From NCBI GenBank assembly GCA_008921705.1, contig VFFE01009063.1:171766-235765 (forward strand): a stretch of DNA of 64,000 nucleotides, read 5' to 3'. Shown piece by piece: positions 20,214 to 41,500 of the stretch. Every line of letters begins with the position of its first letter. The stretch's first letter is position 1. The notes below the pieces were generated by a model, which saw nothing but the letters and a program-made list of their open reading frames with translations, was not told where the DNA came from and searched no databases. Origin of the DNA: Burhinus oedicnemus. Taxonomy: Eukaryota > Chordata > Aves > Charadriiformes > Burhinidae. The position numbers and the translations under genes were made by a program.

Positions 20214-22870
20214 TTAAAAAATGAGCAGCTCATTCTTTTTTTTTTTTGGTGCTTGAATAGAATGAGGAGGGTTTATGCATTATTGGGAGTTTATCTACTG
20301 GCTTAGAGCTCTGTTACGGTACATGACATACGTGTCCTGCTCTAGGACGAGGAAAGCCTGTGCGCGCGCACGGCAGCCCTGTGCAGTTGTGGCTACCGGA
20401 GGGCAACAGGCAGCCGGGCACAGGCTTAATGCCGCGAACTAAACCACCCTTCACGCTGCCTCTCACTAAGGCTCTGCGACACCTCTCTCACGTCCGAGCC
20501 ATGTAAAATATTCCATAAAGGGAAATTTTGTTGTATTTAAATCAAGGGACGCTCCAAGCTGCCACCACCTGTCATCTACGTCCACCTCTCTCCACCACAG
20601 AAGGTGACTCTTCTAGCAGAAAAATGCCGAAACGGCCAACCATTTGCAACGCCGGGATGGGAACTTTGCTACCAAGCTTTCAGAGGCAACACGGCTTTGA
20701 TAAGCTGGTTACCCACCCTACGGGCAAACGTATCTAGGCTTTCTCTCTTCCAGTCCCAAGCAGAGGTGCAGAAACGCTTGCTTGCACCTTTGAGAGCCAT
20801 TCCCACCCGAAATCGGGGCGCAGAAGCCAGTCGCGAAATCAGTACGTACAACCTGAACCAGAGGAGAGACACCCAGCTGTGAATCGCTTGCGTGGTGTCT
20901 CTGGAAGGAATACCATGTAGCGTGGAACGCTCTTCTGACGGCTAAAACAGCTGCTGCACAACTGGCATTTCTAGCGGAGGTCTTAGCTGTGAAGTCGTTT
21001 ATTAGGGGCTTTCTAGCAGGTTTTTAACGTATTTAAACACAGGCTGATGACAGAAATTTTACAAAAGGGTTCTCGATAGCAGAACTGATGCTCTGAAGAC
21101 ACCGGAGACAATTACAGTTTGTCGCGCATCACAGAAATCTATTTCGTTAGGAACAGCCACTGCTAAAAAGGCACCACGCATTTGCTTACAGGTTCCCTGA
21201 TGGCTCTCACGGCTTCAGAGATGACTCACGGCCACGGTGCGGACGTTACCGCAGTTGGCAGGGGCTGCGGCAGAGGCGCCTCGTGCGAGTCCCCTAATTG
21301 TCTCCTGGACCGCGGCTGCTCAGCTTCTCCGGAGCCAGCCGAGGCTGCCGCCGTGCCCGGGGAGCCGCGGCTGCGAGCGAGGACTGCTGACGGTGCAGAG
21401 CAGCGGGGTCACCCCCCGGTGCCGCACAGCGGCTCTCGGGCAGAGCGATGCCCTTCGAAGACATCAGTCCTTTTGAGAGATTGACCCCCCCACCCCCCGA
21501 TTTCTAACTCTGGCTAGAAGGTAACTAGTGCAGTAACACAGACAGCGGTGCAGACACCATCTCCCTTCGTTGTATGGCTCAGGAGAAGACGTAGAGGTTT
21601 GGATGGGAGCCCTCACTCCGAGCACCTACCAACACGACCACGAGTTCTGCTCTTTGTGGGGCCAGCCCGACCCCCTCCCCGACAACTCCTCAAACACCAA
21701 ACCCGGCGTGTCATGCCAGGCTTCCTCTGCCCTCTCCTCCCGTAACCCCGTCCCTCGTCTAGACCTGCTGCTAGGAACCATTTCTGGTCTGCTAAAAGGA
21801 CAAAGACAGAGGAGCATCACATTTTTTATCTACTGCAATAGAATATATGAAACGCCACATTACAATTTCACCTTTCCACGCCCATTTCAAAGCTTTCAGC
21901 TTGGTTTTGCTTCCCCCCATAACCAACACATGGCGTTTACTCAGTTTTATCAGCTAACCAAACCCTCTTTTTTTTTTTCCCCCTCCACCTTTTGACACGT
22001 AGCTAACCGGCTGTTGAAAGATCTCGTCAGGCCCAGAGAGGCTGTAAGAACCCATCTCCCACCCTGCCCAGTTTACCTGCTGGGGCTGGGTGCCTGAATG
22101 CCCTGGGGACCGGTTTTACATCCTTTCGGAGAAGGGTGGGGTCTGCTCAAAGACCAGCTGGTTCTGCTTGAGCCAGGTGCCGTGACTAACGCTGATCAGA
22201 AATTCTCCCTGAAACCACGACTAGAAATGAATGTACCTTCTAAACCTGACCTTTGTAAAGAAACGCACCCGATGCCGAAAGTTTTGAGGAAAGGTTTCCG
22301 AGCTCCAACGGGCTCTTTTCTCCCGGAGCTCATAAACTTTGTGAGCCAAGCGTTGCCGCCGTTGCAGGAGAGCAGCACTCAAATCCCCCCCGGCTTTGGG
22401 ACCAGAACAAGCGCCCGTCTCATCCCACCCGCTATCTGCTTTGCCAGATTTTCACGGCGGCTTTAATGAAAGCCACGTCTCGGAGGAAATCTTCTGACGC
22501 GCTGCGGTAGCGCACGCGCCGTTCCGTACAGACCAAGCAACGGCTTTCCTCTTGGCCGTCGTTTCCCCAGCCGAAGGGGAAGTGCCACCTCCTCCCCTGC
22601 CCCAGCTGCACGCCCCGCTGCAAACCCGACCTCACCCAGCCCTAAACCCAGAGCAGCTCCCCTACAGCTGAAGGTACCTGCTGCCACCACCCCGCCGAAA
22701 GACAGCTCGCAGCTCGCGTTTCTGGGTGCTTCACAAAAATTTGGCCAAGTAAGGCTCGCAAAGACTACTCCCGTACGTCCCCGCGGCGCCATAAAGCTTC
22801 TTCCCATTCTCTGCTTCGTTCGTCCTTGTAGACGCGGTAATTCTTAAAGTTGAACGCAAAAAACCTAGAA

Positions 22871-25700
22871 GGTTTGAATGCTTTTATTTGATATTTTTTT
22901 AATCCAGCAATACAAATTATACAGATTCATTACAGTACAGATTTTGCAGGGGTTTGTAGAGGTACTTAGTGATTTTTTTTGGTTTATTTAAAAGAAAGAG
23001 GCAGATCTTGGGAGCACGGTGACGTGAACAAAACAATCTCATAGTAGGAAGCAAACCCCTACCGTGCTGAACACTGACCTGGCTGAAACTTACTGGGTGG
23101 AAAGGTGGTGGCAGCGTTCCCGGCAATGACATACCCAAACCATCAACCCTGGGATACTCGAGAGCTTTGCACAAGAATTTGGGAGCTTACAGGTAAGCAG
23201 GTTGTTTCCGTAACAGCGCTGAATGTCCTTAAAGCCCTTGGATGCACTTTGCTGCAAAGGGGACAGAAATGAGGGAAGCCGACGTTAAAATTAACCTGCC
23301 GTTGAGCGGGCAACGTCGTGTAACAGCGCCGTTGCAGCTATGGAAAAGGAAACCATAAAACGCTTTAGATTTAGTCACTCAAACAGCTACAGTAAGATGA
23401 GGAACATGATATTAGACCAAATAACAGCGCCGGCATCATTCAGAACTGCCCTGGGACGGCAAGTCTTGGCCACACTCACTCTCTGTCACAACCAGCTCTG
23501 GGACACCTAGTAGAACTTCAGAAATACACAACATTGGGGACTCTTTAGCAGTGCCAGCGCATCTCAGGAGTAGGTTAACACCTTGTTGCTACTTTAGGAA
23601 GGCAAGTAAGCCGCCCTCGGGGGCATAAATTTAACGTGACTCTATCACAGCCCGTCATTTGACTATGCGAACACTCCTCCACCTCTTTCTTCAGCCATCA
23701 GAACAAGGGTCATGACGACACGCACAAAGAGCCCCCCTCGGATGCTGTTACAGACTCGCACGGTCCAGTGAGTTGGCGACACACCAGTGCCAGCCCTGGG
23801 CTGCTGCCGTTAGAGGACTGGGATTAGCTCTGCCAGGACCGCTCCTGGGCTGGGGAGCTCAGCGGGGTTTGGGTTTTGGTGGTCGACAGTGGAGTTTTGC
23901 AGCACGTTAGACGCGTGCTGCTTACTCCCGCACATTGTCCCACAGCTCCTCCAGAGACACCGCACCAGCCTTCCCCACCTGCCACCCAGCCGGAGAAACA
24001 CAACAAAGCCCTTCCTCCAGTAGCAAAGCTGTGCCGTAATCCAATTTCCCTTCCGAAAACTGTCTGCTGCATTCCTGACTTCAGTTTTGTTTATTATTTT
24101 TTAAAGTTCAAGCTTGAAGCAAGCTCTGCACAGCTACTGGAAAAAACTCGGTGAGAATACAAACAGCCACAAAGTGAATTATCCATTTGTTACCACTGCT
24201 GGTAACCTCCTCGGTCTAGGCTTTGCCATGCCAGGCTTAGCTTTAAGCTGCAGGTAAAATTAAGCATTACAGCTTAAGCCCTAACTGCTTTTTGCTGGCG
24301 GGAGGGGGAAAAATAATCTCGCTTCCTCCTACGAAACTTAAATGCCACATTCATATACTAAATACAGTTTTGTCAACTGTTGACACAAGCTAGTTTAATA
24401 TGCTTCTATATAGGAAAGTGTTAATCAATTAGATTTTTGAAGGGGGAAAAGAAAAAGTAGTAGAGGAGTCTGACTCTAAGCCATACAGGAAGCATAACGC
24501 AGAATGCTCCAAAGAAACCCAGCAATGCAATGTTTGCATATGAAGAACTACTTAAAAAAAATTAAAAATTAAATGATATTGGGATTAAGCTGCATTCACT
24601 AGTGGGAAAGCCTTGACCAAACAAGTATTAGCAGATGCAGAACAGTATTTATGGGAATGAGATGAGCTGTTTTCCACCTCTCTACCTTTCTCACAAATCG
24701 GTGCTACTTCCCTGCACGCAGAGTGATGAAATTATTGCTTCCCCCCGTCAGGAGGTTTGAAAGACCAGCTACGAGCACGCCTTGTGGCAGCAGCTGAAGA
24801 GCACCACCTCCACCCAGCTCGCCCTGGTCTCACACATCAAACTCCAGTGATTATCCAGGTAGGACAGCCAGGCGCCAGCACACACGCTGCTTCAGCCAGT
24901 GCCTCCAGAGCAGGATTTGGATTCTCTGCTCAAGCTGTTGTCAGAGCAGGTCTAGAGAGAGCGGACTGAGTAGCCAGAAGGCAGGAACACTTCCCATCCT
25001 TTCATGCTATGGAGAGCGGTAAAACCAGCAGGAAGGTCAGGGCTCGTTTCCTCAATAAAAACACAGCTCTCCCTCTTTTAACTTACCCTGCAGTATGCGT
25101 ATACTTCAAAGACACAGGGCAACAGCCTCATTAACAGTTATGTCTAGTGGGAAACAGGGCAGCTGAAAAAGTTGGGAGAAACGAGGCAAGACAGCAGGAA
25201 GCTGATTAGTTTACTTTGTCTTACCACAAGGACTCCACATTAAACTGATCACTACTCAAACCGTAAGGACACACATTTTGCCCTGTAGCTGGCAGGGGAT
25301 TCTGGTCAGAGAGCAGCAGAACCCAGCTTGTGGGAAACGGCATGACGAGCTGCATGACCTGCAAGCCACAGTACTTCCAGATTCTGCCTGGCAGCCTTAG
25401 CAATATAACACAAGTTACACCGAAGCCACAGGACAAAGAACTTGGGCTCGCTTCCACACGTACATAATTTTTACTTTACTGTGTCCTGCATGTTCCAGCA
25501 CTTGTTTAAATTAAGATTCCTCCCCTTTACCTTCTCCTCCTCCCCCCCTTCTTTGTATAAGAATGGGTCTGGTACAGCTTCTCCATAAAATTTAAGGAAG
25601 CAAATTTCCAAATTAACACAATGTTTGTAAACTGAAGGGGAGGGAAGAACATGCTATAGCAGACTCAAATAAAGACCAATGTTAAATATTACTTAATGTT
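22871..25700. other. Intergenic region between EIF4H and LAT2
   Basis: No coding exon recognised. Minus-strand AATAAA motifs near 22875 and 22984 could serve as distal poly(A) signals of EIF4H if its 3' UTR is longer than proposed. Confidence 0.45.
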
Positions 25701-27438
25701 TTCTTTTATTTAAAAGATCATTCACAAAATACCATATCCATAAATTTATTTTGTTATGAAGCAGAATGTGTTAAGTGTTTGGAATTCTCTTTTTTTTTTT
25801 TGTTTGTTTTGAGATTTAAAAGTCAACTGTCTTGACTAGAGGTGAGTTTTTATATGGGAATTTGTTCTTAAAAATCTTTTCCACATTGAGGATGTAAATA
25901 GGTCAATTATTGGTTTGGAATACAACCACACAAATGCATGTCTGTCTTAACTTAAGTATTAGTGTTAGACAAATGGTTCTTATCTCAGAAGCAGATTAAG
26001 TGACAGGCAGAAGGAAGGAAAGAGTAGTTCTGTAAATTGCTGGGACTCTGACATTACAAAGGTAACTTTCGGGAAGAAATTCACTACTAGCAGTGACACT
26101 GCTGGTAGTGAGGCAGCCATGCTTCCAAACTCCTCTTGCAAGTACTCTGGTGCGCTGGCTGTTTTATCTGGAAGCTGCCAGCACTAGCATTAGGGGCCCA
26201 AGATCTTCCCATGCATTGGACATATCCACACTTCAGTGTTATAGATCCTGGTTTTGTTTTTAAACATTAACGACCTCTCTCCTTTTGCTCCAGCCTCCCC
26301 CTCCCCTCCCTCACAACACTGGCAAGAAACATTTCAAGCGAAGAGAGATGCAGCAATTAGAGATGCTTTTTACCCAAACTTCTACACGAAGAGAATCTAT
26401 AGCAGAATGATTTCTAATCTGCTCATTTTCAAGGTATTCTGAAAGCAGAGGTCTTAAAACTATACACCACTGGGCAAAGAAATACAGGGGATAATGGCAA
26501 TTACATACTGCATGGCAAAGTATACACTCCTTAAACAAAAATAAAAAAGTCAATTTTATTTGTAGAAACTTTAAAAATTTACCAAACATGTAAAACCCAA
26601 AAAAATGTAAGCAGAAAGAGCCAGTGAGCAATTGGGCTCAAACAGGCACGTTTTTGCAGCACTAACCTTGAGCTCAGAGGCATAGTATCATACCATTTAG
26701 AAATCAACAGACAGCCACCAGCAAGAGTCTGCTGGCAGATGCTTTATCCGTACTGATTCCACCACCTATTCACCAGGCTTTTTGTCAGCCAATTTTATTT
26801 GCATCTATTAAATTGATGATACTTCCTGGTAACCTGTGTGAAAGGGCAGCTTTCCCCCTTAGTTTTATAAGGAGCTCTGCTGTACACAGTAACTATCATC
26901 AATTGTCAAATGGTATTTCACTACTTGGTTAGAACTGTAAATTTCTGTTCAACTCATCTGGACTCTCCAGTTTTCCTCTTCAGAGCCACAGCAATACAGA
27001 ACAAGACATGCAGGTCAGAAGAGGAGCACTGAGGAAGTAAAAGGAAACAATACAGGGCAATAACTAAGTCTAACCTGTGCTTCTAAAGTAAAACAAACCC
27101 AGAAAGGAAGAAGTTGAAGCAGCACCTTTGTCCAGAGACCTCCACGCTTGTGGAAGCAGCTACACCGCCTTATCTACTGGCAACTGTGCTGCTTGGAAGG
27201 AAACAGAAGAGGGAAACTCAGCACAAAGCAGGCACTAGATACAGCAAAGCCAAGAACGTACTAAAAACCACTTGTTAACAGCTGACATGCATTCACAAGC
27301 TCTGTGTTTTCGGTTTCAAAGAGGACAAATGCCAGATGGCAGGAATGGTAAACTGCAGGGTTGACATTCCAGCAGAGCTAGTCACTCTGTACTGTCTTGC
27401 TTTTTCTCCCGCCTCCCCATTCCCTCTCAACCCCAAAC
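25690..27438 (-). other. EIF4H: Predicted EIF4H 3' untranslated region
   Basis: AT-rich sequence from the EIF4H stop codon to the candidate poly(A) site. No further splice-consistent coding exon of this gene is seen. The boundary depends on which poly(A) signal is used. Confidence 0.45.
25705..25710 (-). terminator. Candidate EIF4H poly(A) signal
   Basis: AATAAA on the minus strand in an AT-rich context (TTTTAAATAAAAGAAAACAT), about 1.73 kb after the EIF4H stop. Human EIF4H also has a 3' UTR of well over 1 kb. Other AATAAA motifs at 26555-26560 and 26794-26799 could give shorter 3' UTRs. Confidence 0.5.
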
Positions 27439-37280
<9,842 letters not shown>

Positions 37281-37342
37281 CGCCACCTCAGCCTCCTCCC
37301 CGTGCGAGCGTGACAGGACCGCGCCCGCAGGACCCCGCGCCG

Positions 37343-37350
37343 CTTATATA
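37343..37350 (-). promoter_or_regulatory. EIF4H: TATA element of EIF4H
   Basis: TATATAAG on the minus strand, 63 bases upstream of the EIF4H start codon within GC-rich sequence. The usual 30-nt spacing predicts transcription starting near 37315-37322 and a 5' UTR of about 35-40 nt. Motif and spacing are seen; use of the site is inferred. Confidence 0.55.
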
Positions 37351-38020
37351 CGGCGGAGCCCGGGCCAGGGCTGCCCCTGGCGGTGCCTGTCTCCAGCTCC
37401 CCGCCCCGCCGGGGCTGTCCGCTCTACTGCCTGTCGGGAAGTCCCGGCGCCTGGGCGCTTCCCCCGCCGCCGGCACAGGCGCTCCGCCGGCCCGGCCGCG
37501 GCTCTGCCAGCGCCGCTTTCCCGGGATAGCCTCCGGTACGGGCTGCGGGGTCGGGGCTGGGCGGTTATCGGTGACACAAGGCTCGGCCTTTGGCCCTGAA
37601 GCGTGCTTTAGCCGCCCCGGTGTGTTAGTCGCTGTCCCCAAATCGTCTTGGGGTCGCTGGGGATAAGATGGAAGGCAGAGGTGGCTCCTGCTCCGGGCGG
37701 TGCGCTCGCTGCCTGCACTCCTGCGGCTGGCGGGAGAGGCGAGCCTGGAAGGAAAGCAAGCGAACGGGCACAATTTTTGCGTTGGCCGCTGGAAAATAGT
37801 GCTGTATTTTATTGTAAATAAAGATAAACGGGCTGATTCGTTGGACTGCTTGGTTTCCTTTTCCTAGGCCGTTATTTCAGCTTTTGTAATAAAACCACAA
37901 GACAGATTCCCATACCACATCGGATTGCGCCGATGCGCCTTTAGCGTCCCCCTGACACCCCCCCCCCCCGCCGCCGGCTGCAGCACCGGCGACCGGGAGG
38001 GGAATATGGCGCCGAAGGAA

Positions 38021-38278
38021 GCGCGGGGCTGAGGAGAGGCCGCGGGGCTGAGGGAGTGCGGGTCTGAGGAGAAGCCGCGGGGCTGAGGGGAGGCCGCGGC
38101 CCTGAGGAGAGCGCGGGGCTGAGGAGAAACCGCGGGGCTGAGGGGAGGCCGCGGCCCTGAGGAGAGCGCGGGGCTGAGGGGAGGCCGCGGCCCTGAGGAA
38201 GTGCGGAGCTGAGGAGAAGCCGCTGCCCTGAGGAGAAGCCGCGGGGCTGAGGAGAAATCGCGGGGCTGAGGGGAGGCA
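38021..38278. repeat. GC-rich minisatellite in MYBBP1A promoter
   Basis: About 14 tandem units of 16-19 bp with consensus GCGGGGCTGAGGAGAAGCC. Variants are GCGGCCCTGAGG and units shortened by two or three bases. A 35-36 bp pair of units (GCGGGGCTG type followed by GCGGCCCTG type) recurs three times, a higher-order period. It ends about 110 bp before the MYBBP1A start codon. The G-runs fall on the plus strand. The reverse strand reads as a repetitive Pro/Ser/Arg open frame, which is a by-product of the repeat. Confidence 0.92.
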
Positions 38279-38334
38279 GGAGGCCGCGGCCCGGGCGGGG
38301 GTGACAGGCCCGTCCCCGCCAGGGCCCCGCTGCT

Positions 38335-38341
38335 CCGGAAG
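38335..38341 (+). promoter_or_regulatory. MYBBP1A: ETS-family motif
   Basis: CCGGAAG, the core of ETS/GABP sites common in promoters of housekeeping genes, 45 bp before the MYBBP1A ATG. Motif match only. Confidence 0.4.
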
Positions 38342-38372
38342 AGGCGGGACGGGCGGAGGACGGCGGCGGCCC

Positions 38373-38378
38373 CACGTG
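38373..38378 (+). promoter_or_regulatory. MYBBP1A: Canonical E-box CACGTG
   Basis: CACGTG ends seven bases before the MYBBP1A ATG. This is the Myc/Max and USF site often found in ribosome-biogenesis genes. It lies within or at the start of the 5' UTR. Confidence 0.45.
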
Positions 38379-38385
38379 CGGCGCC

Positions 38386-38553
38386 ATGGCGGAGCTGGAG
38401 GGCCGGGGCGGCGGTGTGGTGGCCGACCCCCGGGGGGTGCTGCGGCAGGGCCGCGTCTTCCTCGACTTCTTCTGGGACATCGCTAAGCCGGAGCAGGAGG
38501 TGCGGCTGGCGGCCACCGAGAACCTCCTGCGGCACCTGCGGGAGGGCAGGAAG
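38386..38553 (+). CDS. MYBBP1A: MYBBP1A exon 1
   Basis: Residues 1-56. A Gly/Val-rich start diverged from human is followed by the conserved FLDFFWDIAKPEQE block. Donor GTGAGG, phase 0. Confidence 0.96.
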
Positions 38554-41500
38554 GTGAGGTGGGGGCCGGGGCCGGGGTTGGGGCCGGGGCGGGCGGAGGG
38601 GCTGTGGGTTCGGTCAGAGGCACGGCGGGGCTCTGGCCGGCCATGCCGCGGGGAGTTGGGGGCGGCAGCCCCGCGGGGTTCGGAGGAGTGTGGGCACCGC
38701 CGAAGCTGGGTCTGTTTTTCAGGACGATGAGCTGAAGTACACACTCAAGCGTCTGGTGGATGGACTGGGAGCCACCCGCAAGGCAGCCCGCCCAGGCTTC
38801 AGCTTGGCCCTGGCGCAGGTCAGTATTGCCCAGAGCAGAGCAGAGTGCTCTGCGGCCCCTCGCCAACCCCAGTCAGTTCTTGGGGTCCCGCTTTGCTGTT
38901 TGTAAGGAGGCTGGAGGGCTTCCATCCGGCAGCTTCTGCATGCAGATGGCAGAGAAGGCTGTTGCAGCGAGCATAGGAAAACTATAGTTTTAAATAGTGC
39001 TAGTCTCTTTAAGAAGCACTTAGAAAGGTATGAGCTATACCAGTATCACACTCATGCTACAGAATTCAGCCCTGCTTCAAGAACCATCCTTAATTTGCAA
39101 ACTTTGACCACGTTTTCAAACATACTGCATTTAGAACTATTGTGACTTCTTAAAATTGACTTGCGCCTTGCGTTGGGCTGTATATGTGGGAGATAGGAAA
39201 AGGCAGCCCTTTAACGCACACGTCAAAGTTTTTTTTTGTCCCTGCTGTTTGAGTCTGTAATACAGCAAAGAGTCTCAGCAAGTGGGATCACCAGTGGGAT
39301 CTGACCTCATCTCACCTAAGGAATTGATAATGTAGAAGAGCCTGTATTCTTCCCACTTAGATCAGGCCTTGCCCCTGATGGAAAGTTTCATTGCTTCTGT
39401 TACAGGGTCATGCAGTTGCTGCAAAATGTTCTCATTAGGGGGGAAAAAAAAAGGAATATCAGCAGGTATATTTATGTCTACACTAGTTCCTATTCTGACA
39501 CATCTGCTGATCTAGTTGTCTCTATTCTGGCCTAATAAAGCAGCATATCTGCTGCTATCCTGAAAAAGTGTTCAGCTCTATTTCGACTGAACTCAATAAA
39601 ACTTCATAAAATGGAACAACTGCAAACTGAGCTATTCCATCCATCTCCTCAGGTTTTACAGGCTTTTGAGGAAATTCCAATGTGCAGTGTCCTGGAACAG
39701 GTAAAAGGAAAACACAATCTGGAAAAAGCGAAAAAGGTGAGTCGGCTCGTAGCAGCGTTGGCCAGTGGCTAGTTTAAATGAACCGTTCTCTATTCTTTGA
39801 AGACTTGGTGCCTGGATACTATAGTTTTGAGGTTCTTGCTAAGGCAAATGACTGTAATGAAATAACGGAAATATTTGTAAAAACTGGAAGTTGATGACAT
39901 TGTTACCTGGCTCTGTTTTAGCTGAGATTTGTCCATGTGACAGAAGGGTAATCTAGGACGGTTCTTAAACATAGTGCAGGGCGTTGCTTTTCAGTGTGTT
40001 ATCTTCATATGTCAGGGTGTTCAAGACTAGATCTTCCAGCAGTCTTGTTCCACTGATCAGAGCTATAGCTGAATGTGAGGTGGATTTTTAACCCTGTTTT
40101 TTTTCTTTTCAGAAACTTGTGAAAAATGCTGCTTTTGGAAACTTTTTTGGAGTTATGGCTCTGTTTCAATCTGGCCGGCTTGTTAAGGTAAGGTTACCGT
40201 TATGTTTTTTGTCAGTACTGGTCCTAGGGCTGTCTGAAGTGGAGAGAGGATCTAGAGAGAAAGGCTGGGTCGTTGGCTAGTGGATGAGATGGCAGTTGAA
40301 GCATCAAGTTCAGTTCATTTCTTTTGTGTTATCCGTAGGCTTTTTGTGCCTTTTAAATGTCTGTTTCTTTTCTGACTAGAATGTAGGAACTGTGTCAGAT
40401 AGTACAGGATGGTCCAACCTCTCCTGGAAGGAAGTGATCTGTTTCATATACAGCCAAAAAGCACCATTCTGGGGAAAGCTGAGTGGCCTATCAGGAAGAA
40501 ATTGTGTAGATTTCTTGTTACAAATAGACTTCAGGGTCTCAAGAGTGGGTTACTACCTGAGCCTTCAGCTTAATCTTTAATATATGTCTTCTGGTTTTGG
40601 CTTATCTTTCTTTCTAGGACCAGAAAGCTCTGCTGGAGAGCATCCAGCTTCTACAGCAGCTGGCACATCACCAGGCATACCTCAGAGATCTCCCTCGCAA
40701 AACGCTTATTGACATCATCTCTCAGGTATAGCCACAGCACGTGGTGGGTGGGAGGAGGGAGGACTTTGCTTCAGGGACTGTTTTTTCCTTAGTTTGTTCG
40801 TAGTTGAAAGTTAAAAGGGTGTGTGTGCGGAAGAGTGAGTTTAAACTGTGGGAGCCGTTTTCTATATTGTCTGTGGGCAGATGCTTTTATTCTGGGAAGG
40901 ATGCTGTGGTTTAGCTTAGTCTGATTTCATCATGGACAAAACCCATAGTCTGTTTTTTCCCAGTTGACTTGCTTGGGTGGTACATTAGACCCTCTGCTCT
41001 TTTGAATAGCAGTACGCTGAAAACTCTGGACAGCAAACTTTCTTTTTTATGCACCAGGCCTGGGCCTAAGGTTGAATTTTGGGCTGTTAGGAGTGAAAGG
41101 ATGTAGGGACATGGCGTAAAGGACTCTGAGTATGTAGTAAAAGAAGAGAGTTCATTTATTTCTTTCTTTTTGTGGATATTGTTTGTAGATGTGAAAACTT
41201 AACAGTGTTAAATCAAAATTAAATAATGTTTCATATGAAAGTGTTCTGGGTCATTTATCTTTGATGTTAGGTTTAAATGTGTGTTAAATCCAATCTTTAA
41301 AAAATACAAGTTAAAGCAGTTTTTCTGCGTTTCTTATTTTATTGATGAAAACGTTGGATCCAGTTTTCTCTAAAACCATTGAATACAGTTATTTACCAGC
41401 AAATCCTTTTGAAACAAGTAACTTGTTTTTGGGAAATATAATTAAAAGCCAACACAAGAGTGTTTCCTCCTCCCTTGGCTGGACAGCTGTACAGACAGTA

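Larger units (their letters stand above)
14284..22870. other. Upstream region of LAT2, no coding gene seen
   Basis: GC-rich on the left and mixed to the right, with many homopolymer runs. Long open frames on both strands (for example minus 17190-16591) show no family resemblance and have low-complexity composition. It probably holds the LAT2 promoter and non-coding first exon. Confidence 0.5.
37281..38385. promoter_or_regulatory. Divergent EIF4H / MYBBP1A promoter interval
   Basis: 1.1 kb between the two start codons, CpG-rich at both ends, with an AT-rich patch at 37790-37910 holding AATAAA-like motifs on both strands. A minisatellite occupies 38021-38278. The arrangement suggests a shared bidirectional promoter region for two protein-synthesis genes; shared control is inferred. 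Confidence 0.6.

Noticed and set aside
37941..38744. Long minus-strand open frame rich in Pro, Ser and Arg
   Set aside because: It is generated by the GC-rich minisatellite and by the complement of MYBBP1A exon 1. It is repetitive and has no family resemblance.
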